Source: Clostridia bacterium | Lineage (GTDB): Bacteria > Bacillota > Clostridia > Oscillospirales > CAG-272 | Assembly (NCBI GenBank): GCA_017958705.1 | Contig: JAGDCE010000158.1 | Coordinates: 1-14,018, forward strand | Length of the DNA stretch: 14,018 bases | Direction: 5' to 3' | Shown: positions 1 through 7,464 of the stretch, one piece after another | Layout of the letters: every line of letters begins with the position of its first letter | Numbering within the stretch: the first letter of the stretch is position 1 | Position numbers and translations under genes: made by a program | Notes under the pieces: generated by a model | Told to the model about the DNA's origin: nothing | Seen by the model: the letters and a program-made list of their open reading frames with translations, nothing else | Databases searched by the model: none

Positions 1-1
1 A

Positions 2-616
2 AAGACGATCAAGGATCACCGCCGCATAATCTTCAACGGCAACGGCTACGACGACGCGGGGATAAAAGAGGCGACGGAGGTCCGCGGACTGCTCAACTAC
101 CGCACGACCGCTGACTGCATGCCGCACCTGCTCGACAAAAAGAACGTCGACATGCTCACCTCTCACAAGGTGTTCTCGATAGAAGAGTTGCGTTCGCGCT
201 GCGACATAATGCTCGAGAACTACGTCAAGACGGTAGCGATCGAGGCCGGCACCATGATAGAGATGGCCAAGACGCAGATCGCGCCGGCGATACGCCGTTT
301 CGCCGCGGATACGGCGCGCGACGTCACGGCAAAGCTCGCGTTCGACGAAGCGGTGCCGTGCGCAAACGAGAAGAAACTCGTGCTGAAGCTCTCGGCGCTT
401 TCAGAGAGCATCGCGGAGAAGGTATCAGCGCTCGAGGAGGCGATGATCGCCTTCCACGGCACCGACGACGTTTTTGCGGGCTCCGAGATGATACGCGACG
501 ACGTGCTTCCGAAGATGTGCGAGTTGAGAGTCGCCTGCGACGAGGCGGAGACGATAACGGAGAAAAGCTACTGGCCTTTCCCGACTTACGGCGATATACT
601 TTTCAGTGTGAAATGA
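2..616 (+). CDS. glnN: Glutamine synthetase type III, C-terminal part (5' end outside window)
   Basis: Glutamine synthetase III makes glutamine from glutamate, ammonium and ATP in the cytoplasm. Only the last 204 residues are visible; the family is about 700 residues long, so roughly two thirds lie upstream of the window. The visible part opens with a FNGNGY segment followed by a KEATEVRGLLN segment, continues with a mostly helical region, and ends with the characteristic EKSYWPFPTYGDILF tail of the GlnN family. An internal ATG at 119 is not the start, because the frame is open and family-like back to base 2. The next gene, an ammonium transporter with a P-II domain, starts 10 bases after the stop, which fits a nitrogen assimilation operon. 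Sure of the family from the tail motif; the catalytic core is not visible. Confidence 0.92.
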   Translation, partial: KTIKDHRRIIFNGNGYDDAGIKEATEVRGLLNYRTTADCMPHLLDKKNVDMLTSHKVFSIEELRSRCDIMLENYVKTVAIEAGTMIEMAKTQIAPAIRRFAADTARDVTAKLAFDEAVPCANEKKLVLKLSALSESIAEKVSALEEAMIAFHGTDDVFAGSEMIRDDVLPKMCELRVACDEAETITEKSYWPFPTYGDILFSVK

Positions 617-622
617 GGTGAT
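615..622 (+). promoter_or_regulatory. Ribosome binding site deciding the amt start
   Basis: GAGGTGAT is a near-perfect complement of the 16S rRNA 3' end and sits 4 bases before the ATG at 627. The in-frame GTG at 618 lies inside this motif, so it cannot be the start it would otherwise seem to be. The site overlaps the glnN stop codon, so translation of the two genes may be coupled. Confidence 0.8.
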
Positions 623-626
623 TCCC

Positions 627-2393
627 ATGGCAGCGGAAGAGATCACAAAGATAATAGAAGAAACGGTAACAAAAGAGGCGTTCGGGATATGGTTTCTGAT
701 CGGCGCCGCGCTTGTGTTCTTTATGCAGGCGGGGTTCGCGATGGTCGAGACCGGCTTCACGAGAGCGAAGAACGCCGGCAACATAATAATGAAGAACCTG
801 ATGGATTTCTGCATCGGGACGGTCGTATTCGTGCTTTTGGGCTTTTCGCTTATGATGGCCGAGGATTACGTGCTCGGCGTCGTCGGCGTGCCGAATCTTA
901 AAATACTGACCGATTTCGGCGGATTTCTGAAGGACGGTTTCGCCCCGTCGTTCGTGTTCAACCTCGTGTTCTGCGCGACGGCGGCGACGATAGTCTCCGG
1001 CGCGATGGCGGAGAGGACGAAATTCCTGTCGTACTGCATATACTCCGGCGTGATATCGCTTTTCGTATACCCGATAGAAGCCGGCTGGGTCTGGAACTCT
1101 CAGGGGTGGCTTTATCAGCTCGGATTCCATGATTTCGCGGGCTCCGCGGCGATACACTCCGTCGGCGGCGTCACCGCGCTGATCGGCGCGATCATGGTCG
1201 GTCCGCGTCTCGGAAAATACGTCAAAGACGGCGCGGGCAAGGTCAAAAAGGTGAACGCGATCCAGGGTCACTCGATCACGCTCGGCGCGCTCGGCTGCTT
1301 CATCCTCTGGTTCGGCTGGTACGGCTTCAACGGCGCGGCGGCGTGGGACGGAGATTCCCTGTCCTCGATCTTCGTCACGACGACGATTGCTCCGGCGGTC
1401 GCCACGTGCACGACGATGATATTCACGTGGATAAAAAACAAAAAGCCCGACGTTTCTATGTGCCTGAACGCCTCGCTCGCGGGGCTCGTCGGCATAACCG
1501 CGGGCTGTGACGCGCTTGACGCCGCCGGCTCCGCCATAGTCGGAGTCGTCTCCGGTCTGCTCGTCGTCGGCGCGGTGGAGCTGCTCGATCTTAAACTTCA
1601 CATCGACGATCCCGTCGGAGCGGTCGGCGTCCACTTCGCAAACGGCGTCTGGGGCACGATAGCGGTCGGCCTGCTCGCGAACCCGTCGACTCCCGCAGGA
1701 CTGAAAGGCCTGTTCTATACCGGTGATTTCAGACTTCTCGGAGTCCAGACGCTCGGTATCGTCGCGATACTCGCATGGACCGCGGTGATGATGACGGCGA
1801 CGTTCTTCATCCTCAAAAAGACGGTCGGTCTGCGCGTATCCGCGGAGGAGGAGATAAAAGGTCTCGACAAGACCGAGCACGGTCTGCCGAGCGCATACGC
1901 CGATTTTGTTCCCGCCGTCGAAAGTCTTGACTACGGATACGAGGGCGCCGTCGCGGTGAGCGGCGAAACGCCCGAGGCGGAGGCGATACCGGTCAAACGC
2001 GTGCCCGCGTTCGACGACGGTTCGCCCAAGTTCACTAAGGTGGAGATAATCTGCAAAGAACCGCGTTTCGAGGCTCTTAAGAACGCGATGATGCAGATCG
2101 GCATAACCGGTATGACGGTAACGCACGTCCTCGGCTGCGGTGCGCAGAAGGGACAGCCGGAATATTATCGCGGCGTACCGGTCGAGGCTAACCTGCTCCC
2201 TAAGATACAGGTCGATATAGTCGTCAGCAAGGTGCCGGTCAGAGTCGTCATAGATACGGCGAAGAAGATCCTTTACACCGGCCACATAGGCGACGGCAAG
2301 ATATTCGTTTACGACGTTGAAAACGTTGTAAAAGTGCGTACCGGCGAAGAGGGCTACGACGCCCTGCAGGACGCCGAGTGGGGAGATCTGTAA
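627..2393 (+). CDS. amt: Ammonium transporter fused to a C-terminal P-II signalling domain
   Basis: This 588-residue protein joins an Amt/Mep/Rh channel to a GlnB/GlnK-like P-II domain. Residues 1 to about 420 are multi-pass membrane; the two pore histidines of the Amt family are present at H177 (IHSVGGV) and H336 (VGVHFANGVWG). After a charged linker, residues about 469-585 match P-II: the GMTVTHVLGCG strand, a T-loop QKGQPEYYRG, NLLPKIQVDIVV, and the GHIGDGKIFV and VRTGEEG nucleotide-binding stretches. The T-loop position equal to Tyr51 of E. coli GlnB is Val519, so uridylylation at that site is not possible. Separate GlnK proteins normally plug AmtB; here the regulator is tethered. The ATG at 627 is chosen over the GTG at 618 because of the ribosome binding site. 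The stop overlaps the asnB start by one base. Confidence 0.95.
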   Translation: MAAEEITKIIEETVTKEAFGIWFLIGAALVFFMQAGFAMVETGFTRAKNAGNIIMKNLMDFCIGTVVFVLLGFSLMMAEDYVLGVVGVPNLKILTDFGGFLKDGFAPSFVFNLVFCATAATIVSGAMAERTKFLSYCIYSGVISLFVYPIEAGWVWNSQGWLYQLGFHDFAGSAAIHSVGGVTALIGAIMVGPRLGKYVKDGAGKVKKVNAIQGHSITLGALGCFILWFGWYGFNGAAAWDGDSLSSIFVTTTIAPAVATCTTMIFTWIKNKKPDVSMCLNASLAGLVGITAGCDALDAAGSAIVGVVSGLLVVGAVELLDLKLHIDDPVGAVGVHFANGVWGTIAVGLLANPSTPAGLKGLFYTGDFRLLGVQTLGIVAILAWTAVMMTATFFILKKTVGLRVSAEEEIKGLDKTEHGLPSAYADFVPAVESLDYGYEGAVAVSGETPEAEAIPVKRVPAFDDGSPKFTKVEIICKEPRFEALKNAMMQIGITGMTVTHVLGCGAQKGQPEYYRGVPVEANLLPKIQVDIVVSKVPVRVVIDTAKKILYTGHIGDGKIFVYDVENVVKVRTGEEGYDALQDAEWGDL

Positions 2394-3976
2394 TGTGCTC
2401 GATCTTCGGTTACTGCGGCGAACTTTCCGACCGTGCCGCGTTTGAAGAGGGCTTCTCGCGGACGAAATCGCGCGGCCCCGACGACAGCAGGGTCATTGAT
2501 ACCGGAAAAGGACTTCTCGGCTTTCACCGCCTTTCAATAATGGGCCTGACTCCTTCCGGCATGCAGCCTTTTGAACTCGACGGCAGCTGCGTCGTCTGCA
2601 ACGGAGAGCTGTACGGATTCGAAAAAGAGAGGGAAAAGCTGAAAAGCAAGGGATATACTTTCAGAAGCGACAGCGACTGCGAGATAATCCTGCCGATGTA
2701 CTTTGAATACGGCGTCGATATGTTTTCGATGCTCGACGCCGAGTTCGCCTGCGTCATATACGACGGCAAAAGCGGCGAGTTCATAGCCGCGCGCGACCCG
2801 ATCGGCATACGCCCGCTTTATTACGGATACGATAAAAACGGCGTGATCGTTTTTGCGAGCGAGGCGAAAAACCTCGTCGGGCTCTGCGATAAGATAATGC
2901 CGTTCCCGCCGGGACATTATTACAAAAACGGCGAATTTATTTCATATTGCGATATTGCAGAAGTCAAAAGCGTCTGTTATACTGATATTGAAGACGCGTG
3001 CGGGAATATCAGAGAAAAGCTGACGGCGGGCGTCGAAAAGCGGCTCGTCGCCGACGCGAAGGTCGGATTTCTTCTGTCCGGCGGTCTCGATTCCTCGCTC
3101 GTCTGCGCGATCGCCGCGAAAAAAAGCGAACGTCCGATAAGAACGTTCGCAATAGGCATGAGCGAGGATGCGATAGATCTGAAATACGCACGGCAGGTCG
3201 CGGAATACATAGGCGCGGATCATACGGAAGTTTATATGACGCCGGACGACGTCAAATCGAATCTTGAAACGGTAGTCGAATTGCTCGGCACGTACGACAT
3301 CACGACGATACGCGCGAGCATGGGCATGTATCTTGTCTGCAAAGCCATACACGAGAGCACGGATATACGCGTGCTTCTGACCGGCGAGATCTCGGACGAG
3401 CTTTTCGGATATAAATACACGGATTTCGCGCCGGACGCCCGGGCGTTCCAACGTGAAGCGGAGAAGCGCGTAAGAGAACTTCATATGTACGACGTTCTGA
3501 GGGCGGACAGATGTATCTCAGTCAACTCGCTTGAGGCGCGCGTGCCGTTCGGAGACCTCGATTTCGTGAAATACGTGATGAGCCTCGACCCGGAAATGAA
3601 GCTCAACCGTTACGGCAAAGGCAAATATCTGCTGCGCCGCGCGTTCGAGGACACGGGATATCTCCCCGATCAGATCCTGTGGCGCGAAAAAGCGGCGTTT
3701 TCGGACGCCGTCGGCCATTCCATGGTGGATTATCTGAAAGAATACGCGGAAAGCGTATATTCCGACGCGGAATTTGAGGAGAAGCGTGCAAAATACGATC
3801 ACGCAGCGCCGTTTACAAAGGAATCGCTTCTGTACAGGGAGTTGTTCGAGAAACATTATCCCGGACAGTCGCAGATGATAACCGGCTTCTGGATGCCGAA
3901 CAGGGACTGGGAGGGCTGCGACGTGAACGATCCGTCTGCAAGGGTCCTTTCAAACTACGGAGAAAGCGGAAAATGA
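2393..3976 (+). CDS. asnB: Asparagine synthetase (glutamine-hydrolysing)
   Basis: AsnB makes asparagine from aspartate, ATP and glutamine. The 527-residue protein has the two usual domains. The N-terminal Ntn glutaminase begins with Cys2, exposed after Met removal, and keeps R46 (HRLSIM), N70 (CNGELYG) and D95 (SDSDCE). The C-terminal synthetase domain has the ATP pyrophosphatase loop SGGLDSS at residues 229-235 and a family-typical WREKAAFSDAVG stretch. The start is the ATG at 2393, which overlaps the amt stop as TAATG and has a GGGAGAT site just upstream; an ATG-like start further upstream would hide the catalytic cysteine. Length fits the short bacterial AsnB class close to E. coli AsnB. 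Third gene of the glutamine operon. Confidence 0.95.
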   Translation: MCSIFGYCGELSDRAAFEEGFSRTKSRGPDDSRVIDTGKGLLGFHRLSIMGLTPSGMQPFELDGSCVVCNGELYGFEKEREKLKSKGYTFRSDSDCEIILPMYFEYGVDMFSMLDAEFACVIYDGKSGEFIAARDPIGIRPLYYGYDKNGVIVFASEAKNLVGLCDKIMPFPPGHYYKNGEFISYCDIAEVKSVCYTDIEDACGNIREKLTAGVEKRLVADAKVGFLLSGGLDSSLVCAIAAKKSERPIRTFAIGMSEDAIDLKYARQVAEYIGADHTEVYMTPDDVKSNLETVVELLGTYDITTIRASMGMYLVCKAIHESTDIRVLLTGEISDELFGYKYTDFAPDARAFQREAEKRVRELHMYDVLRADRCISVNSLEARVPFGDLDFVKYVMSLDPEMKLNRYGKGKYLLRRAFEDTGYLPDQILWREKAAFSDAVGHSMVDYLKEYAESVYSDAEFEEKRAKYDHAAPFTKESLLYRELFEKHYPGQSQMITGFWMPNRDWEGCDVNDPSARVLSNYGESGK

Positions 3977-3989
3977 CAGGAGGAAGATC

Positions 3990-5597
3990 ATGACGAAGTA
4001 TATTTTTGTTACCGGAGGCGTCGTTTCCGGACTCGGAAAAGGCATAACGGCGGCGTCGCTCGGCAGACTGCTTAAGGCGAGAGGGCTGAAGGTCGCCGCG
4101 CAGAAACTCGATCCTTATATAAACGTCGACCCCGGAACGATGAGCCCGTATCAGCACGGGGAAGTGTACGTCACCGAGGACGGTGCGGAAACGGACCTGG
4201 ACCTCGGTCATTACGAACGCTTCATCGACGAGGATCTGAACAAGTATTCGAACCTCACGACCGGCAAGGTCTACTGGAACGTGCTTAACAAGGAACGCCG
4301 CGGCGAGTATCTCGGCAGCACGGTGCAGGTCATACCGCATATAACGAACGAGATAAAGGAATTCGTGTACAACGTCGGCAGACATTCCGACGCGGACGTC
4401 GTCATCACCGAGATCGGCGGCACGATAGGCGATATAGAATCGCAGCCGTTCATCGAGGCGGTCCGTCAGATCTCGCTCGAGGTAGGACGCGAAAACAGCC
4501 TGTTCATACACGTAACGCTCGTACCGTATCTGCACGGCTCGGAGGAGCATAAAACGAAACCGACTCAGCACTCCGTAAAAGAGCTGCAGGGGATGGGCGT
4601 AAACCCGAACATAATCGTGCTGCGCTGCGATGAGCCGCTCGAGGAGGAGATATTCAGAAAGATATCGCTGTTCTGCAACGTTAAAACGGACTGCGTTATC
4701 GAAAATATCACGCTGCCGAACCTCTACGAGGCGCCGCTGATGCTTGAAAGATCGAATTTCTCGTCGGTCGTCTGCCGCGAACTCGGGCTTGAAGCGAAAG
4801 AGCCCGATCTGTCCGACTGGACCGCGCTCGTGGAGCGGATCAAATCGCGTCCGTATACGGTGCATATAGGGCTCGTCGGAAAGTACGTCGCCCTTCACGA
4901 CGCGTATCTTTCGGTCGCTGAGGCGCTGCGCCACGCGGGCTATCAGCATAACACGCATATAAAGATACACTGGATCGATTCGGAAGGTGTAACCGAGGAC
5001 AACGTGAAAGAAAAGCTCGGCGGGCTCGACGGTATTATCGTGCCCGGCGGGTTCGGCAGCCGCGGCATAGAAGGCATGATCACCGCCGCGAAATACGCGC
5101 GCGAAAACCGCGTCCCGTACTTCGGGATCTGCCTCGGAATGCAGATCGCGGTCATAGAGTACGCGAGAAACGTACTGGGACTGAAAGACGCGAATTCCGG
5201 TGAATTCGACGATAAATGCACAGATAAAGTTATTGACTTTATGCCCGGTCAGAGCGACGAGATAGACAAAGGCGGCACGCTCCGCCTGGGCGCCTATCCG
5301 TGTGTTATCAAGCCGGGGACGACTATGGAGCGCTGCTACGGCAAACGCGTCATAAGCGAGCGTCACCGCCACCGTTATGAATTCAACAACGATTACAGAG
5401 CGCCTATGGAGGAAGCCGGGCTGACGCTGTCCGGCATATCGCCCGACGGCACGCTCGTCGAAACGGTGGAGCTGAGCGACCGTCCGTTCCACGTCGGCGT
5501 GCAGTATCACCCGGAATTCAAGTCGCGCCCGAACAAACCGCATCCGCTTTTCCTCGGATTTGTCGGCGCGGCGTTCGACCGGACAGAAAAGGCGTAA
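3990..5597 (+). CDS. pyrG: CTP synthase
   Basis: PyrG converts UTP to CTP using ATP and the amide nitrogen of glutamine. The 535-residue protein has the usual length and order: an N-terminal synthetase with the loop GGVVSGLGKG (K17), the KLDPYINVDPGTMSP segment and EIGGTIGDIESQPF, then a class I glutamine amidotransferase domain with nucleophile C381 in FGICLGMQ and the His-Glu pair at H507 and E509 (YHPEF). An AGGAGG site precedes the ATG by 6 bases. It starts 13 bases after asnB and ends 2 bases before purF, so it is within the same transcription unit. No missing catalytic residue was seen. The pyrG leader attenuation known from Bacillus is not possible here, as there is no leader between the genes. 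Confidence 0.97.
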   Translation: MTKYIFVTGGVVSGLGKGITAASLGRLLKARGLKVAAQKLDPYINVDPGTMSPYQHGEVYVTEDGAETDLDLGHYERFIDEDLNKYSNLTTGKVYWNVLNKERRGEYLGSTVQVIPHITNEIKEFVYNVGRHSDADVVITEIGGTIGDIESQPFIEAVRQISLEVGRENSLFIHVTLVPYLHGSEEHKTKPTQHSVKELQGMGVNPNIIVLRCDEPLEEEIFRKISLFCNVKTDCVIENITLPNLYEAPLMLERSNFSSVVCRELGLEAKEPDLSDWTALVERIKSRPYTVHIGLVGKYVALHDAYLSVAEALRHAGYQHNTHIKIHWIDSEGVTEDNVKEKLGGLDGIIVPGGFGSRGIEGMITAAKYARENRVPYFGICLGMQIAVIEYARNVLGLKDANSGEFDDKCTDKVIDFMPGQSDEIDKGGTLRLGAYPCVIKPGTTMERCYGKRVISERHRHRYEFNNDYRAPMEEAGLTLSGISPDGTLVETVELSDRPFHVGVQYHPEFKSRPNKPHPLFLGFVGAAFDRTEKA

Positions 5598-5599
5598 AT

Positions 5600-7024
5600 A
5601 TGGAAATCCATGAAGAATGCGGAGTTTTCGGCGTCATGTCGCCCGTACCGTTCCGTGCCGCCGAAATGTGCTATTACGGGCTTTACGCCCTGCAGCACAG
5701 AGGACAGGAGAGCTGCGGGATAACGGTCAACGACGACGGGGTCTTCGTATCGCATAAGGATCTCGGCACGGTAAGCGAGGTATTTTCAAAAAATATCCTC
5801 GCTTCTTTTCCTGCCGCGACGATGGCGGTCGCACATACGCGCTACGGGACGACCGGAGGCACCAACAGGAACAACTGCCAGCCGATAGAGGTGAACCACA
5901 AGAAGGGCAGGATGGCCGTCGCGCACAACGGCAATCTGTCGAACGCCGCGAAGCTCCGCTCCGCGCTCGAACTGACCGGCGCCATTTTCCATACGTCGAG
6001 CGACACGGAGATAATCGCGTATATCGTCACGAAAGAAAGACTCGGCGCGCCGTCGATCGAAGAGGCGCTCAGCCGCGCTATGGATACGCTCGAGGGCGCT
6101 TATTCGCTCGTGCTCATGTCGCCGCAGAAGCTGATCTGCGCGAGGGATCCTCACGGCTTTCGCCCGCTCTGCTACGGCAAAACGGATAAAGGAGTATATG
6201 TCGTCGCATCGGAGAGCTGCGCGCTGAAGGCGGTCGGCGCCGAATTCATACGCGATATCGAGCCCGGCGAGATACTGATATTCAGCGGCGACGGCATGAT
6301 CTCGAGGCGCGAGCATTGCGGCAAAGCCGAGAAGAAGATCTGCATTTTCGAATACATCTATTTTTCCCGCCCGGATTCGGTGATAGACGGACGGTCCGTG
6401 CATAAGGCGCGCATCGCGGCGGGAAGAGTGCTCGCGCAGACGCACCCGGTCGACGCGGATATCGTCATCGGAGTGCCGGATTCGGGGCTCGACGCCGCGC
6501 TCGGATACAGCAGGGAATCGGGCATACCGTACGATACGGGGCTCGTGAAGAACAAGTATATCGGCAGGACATTCATTGCGCCGCAGGACAGGCTCGATCA
6601 GGTGAGCATCAAGCTGTCTGCGGACGAGGACGTCGTCAGAGGCAAAAGGATCGTTCTGATAGACGATTCCATAGTACGCGGAACGACTTCGGGACGGATC
6701 GTGTCGCTTCTGAGAGACGCCGGCGCGAAGCAGATACATATGCGCGTCTCGGCGCCGCCGTTCCTTTACCCGTGCTTTTACGGAACGGATATAGATTCAC
6801 AGAAGAATCTGATCGCGTGCCGCCACAGCATCCCCGAGATTGCGGAGCTGATCGGGGTCGATTCGCTCGGATTTTTGCCCGTGGAAAGCCTCGGGATACT
6901 TTGCGGCGGGACACATTACTGCCGCTCGTGCTTCGACGGCGTATACCCGACGGAGGTCCCGGCGGATAACGGAAAGGGGCGGTTCGAGCAGAGACTGTCA
7001 GAAAAAAACGGCAAAAGCGGGTGA
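5600..7024 (+). CDS. purF: Amidophosphoribosyltransferase (glutamine PRPP amidotransferase)
   Basis: PurF carries out the first committed step of purine synthesis, making phosphoribosylamine from PRPP and glutamine. The 474-residue protein begins MEIHEECGVFG, so the catalytic cysteine is C7 behind a six-residue propeptide that must be removed, as in the Bacillus-type enzyme. The PRPP loop is at residues 355-363 (DDSIVRGTT). Four cysteines match the iron-sulfur ligands of the Bacillus subtilis enzyme: C248 (ICIFEY), C392 (YPCFYG), C441 and C444 (YCRSCF), so an oxygen-sensitive [4Fe-4S] cluster is expected, fitting an anaerobe. The ATG follows the pyrG stop by 2 bases and is the last gene of the operon. 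It is separated from purine genes here, in company with other glutamine users. Confidence 0.96.
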   Translation: MEIHEECGVFGVMSPVPFRAAEMCYYGLYALQHRGQESCGITVNDDGVFVSHKDLGTVSEVFSKNILASFPAATMAVAHTRYGTTGGTNRNNCQPIEVNHKKGRMAVAHNGNLSNAAKLRSALELTGAIFHTSSDTEIIAYIVTKERLGAPSIEEALSRAMDTLEGAYSLVLMSPQKLICARDPHGFRPLCYGKTDKGVYVVASESCALKAVGAEFIRDIEPGEILIFSGDGMISRREHCGKAEKKICIFEYIYFSRPDSVIDGRSVHKARIAAGRVLAQTHPVDADIVIGVPDSGLDAALGYSRESGIPYDTGLVKNKYIGRTFIAPQDRLDQVSIKLSADEDVVRGKRIVLIDDSIVRGTTSGRIVSLLRDAGAKQIHMRVSAPPFLYPCFYGTDIDSQKNLIACRHSIPEIAELIGVDSLGFLPVESLGILCGGTHYCRSCFDGVYPTEVPADNGKGRFEQRLSEKNGKSG

Positions 7025-7077
7025 CGGGCGCATCTTTGACCGTTTTGTAAATTCCGCGGCGCAGCGACTTATCCGTA

Positions 7078-7106
7078 TTGACATATCCCGGCTCATCGGA
7101 TATAAT
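7078..7106 (+). promoter_or_regulatory. Consensus sigma-70/A promoter
   Basis: TTGACA at 7078-7083 and TATAAT at 7101-7106 are both perfect, with a 17-base spacer. Transcription would start near 7113, 42 bases before the ATG of a truncated secreted-protein ORF. It lies 53 bases after the purF stop. No clear terminator was seen between purF and this promoter. Confidence 0.8.
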
Positions 7107-7154
7107 GGACGCAGGACAGCGGATAACACCGCGTCACAACGCCCGAAAGGAACG

Positions 7155-7223
7155 ATGAAAATGAAGAATACAGCGAAGATCATATCCGCGCTGCTCGCCG
7201 CGGTGCTCGCGATGCTCGGATGA
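7155..7223 (+). pseudogene. Truncated secreted-protein gene (signal peptide only)
   Basis: A 22-codon ORF begins at an ATG four bases after a purine-rich AAAGGA site and is driven by a perfect promoter. It encodes a basic start (MKMKNTAK) followed by a hydrophobic stretch (IISALLAAVLAMLG), the typical beginning of an exported protein or lipoprotein. The frame ends in TGA exactly where a hairpin-rich repeat begins (TGAAATCG at 7221), so the rest of the gene has been displaced or lost by insertion or deletion. No lipobox cysteine is reached. No continuation of the coding sequence was recognised on the other side of the mobile remnant. It could be a genuine tiny protein, but the abrupt junction makes a broken gene more likely. 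Confidence 0.6.
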
Positions 7224-7349
7224 AATCGTTCGCTTCGTTCACGGTGAAATTAATCCGTCCTTTTAACCCGACGAAGTCGGATTTCATCGCGCAGCGATTT
7301 CACCCACGAAGTGGATTTAACCCGTCCGTATGGACGGATTTAGTTGAAA
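7221..7349. repeat. Array of short hairpins (MITE-like repeat)
   Basis: At least four perfect short hairpins lie head to tail: CCGAC-gaa-GTCGG (7268-7280), ATCGC-gca-GCGAT (7286-7298), CCAC-gaa-GTGG (7304-7314) and CCGTCC-gtat-GGACGG (7322-7337). They are separated by related linkers such as ATTTCA and GGATTTAACCC. Longer-range inverted repeats also join the parts: AATCCGTCC (7252-7260) with GGACGGATT (7332-7340), and TGAAATCG (7221-7228) with CGATTTCA (7295-7302). No protein is encoded. It may be a small non-autonomous element or the terminal structure of the neighbouring mobile remnant. Confidence 0.6.
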
Positions 7350-7411
7350 AAAGCACGCTTCAGCCTGTTTCTCATAAAGAAGTTAACAGTATGCTTGGTG
7401 CTTTAGGAATC

Positions 7412-7446
7412 GGACGGACAGTAAAATGCCCGTCCTTTTCCTTTTT
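7412..7446 (+). terminator. Rho-independent terminator, + strand
   Basis: GGACGG (7412-7417) and CCGTCC (7430-7435) pair around a 12-base loop and are followed by TTTTCCTTTTT. It would end a transcript of about 330 bases starting at the 7078 promoter, which carries only the signal peptide fragment and the hairpin array. The segment from 7350 to 7411 holds nothing recognised. Confidence 0.5.
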
Positions 7447-7464
7447 GTGCTTTTTTGATTGCGG

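Noticed and set aside
603..2285. Long open frame on the - strand opposite the ammonium transporter
   Set aside because: It is antisense to a gene with clear family motifs, its product is unusually rich in Arg, Asp and His, and it has no ribosome binding site. It is a by-product of GC-rich codon use.
3813..5543. Long open frame on the - strand opposite pyrG
   Set aside because: CTP synthase is unambiguous on the + strand, and the antisense product has low-complexity Arg/Val/Asp composition without domains.
7221..7349. Hairpin array considered as a CRISPR array
   Set aside because: There are no identical repeats of 24-36 bases with unique spacers and no cas genes; the units are short palindromes of differing sequence.
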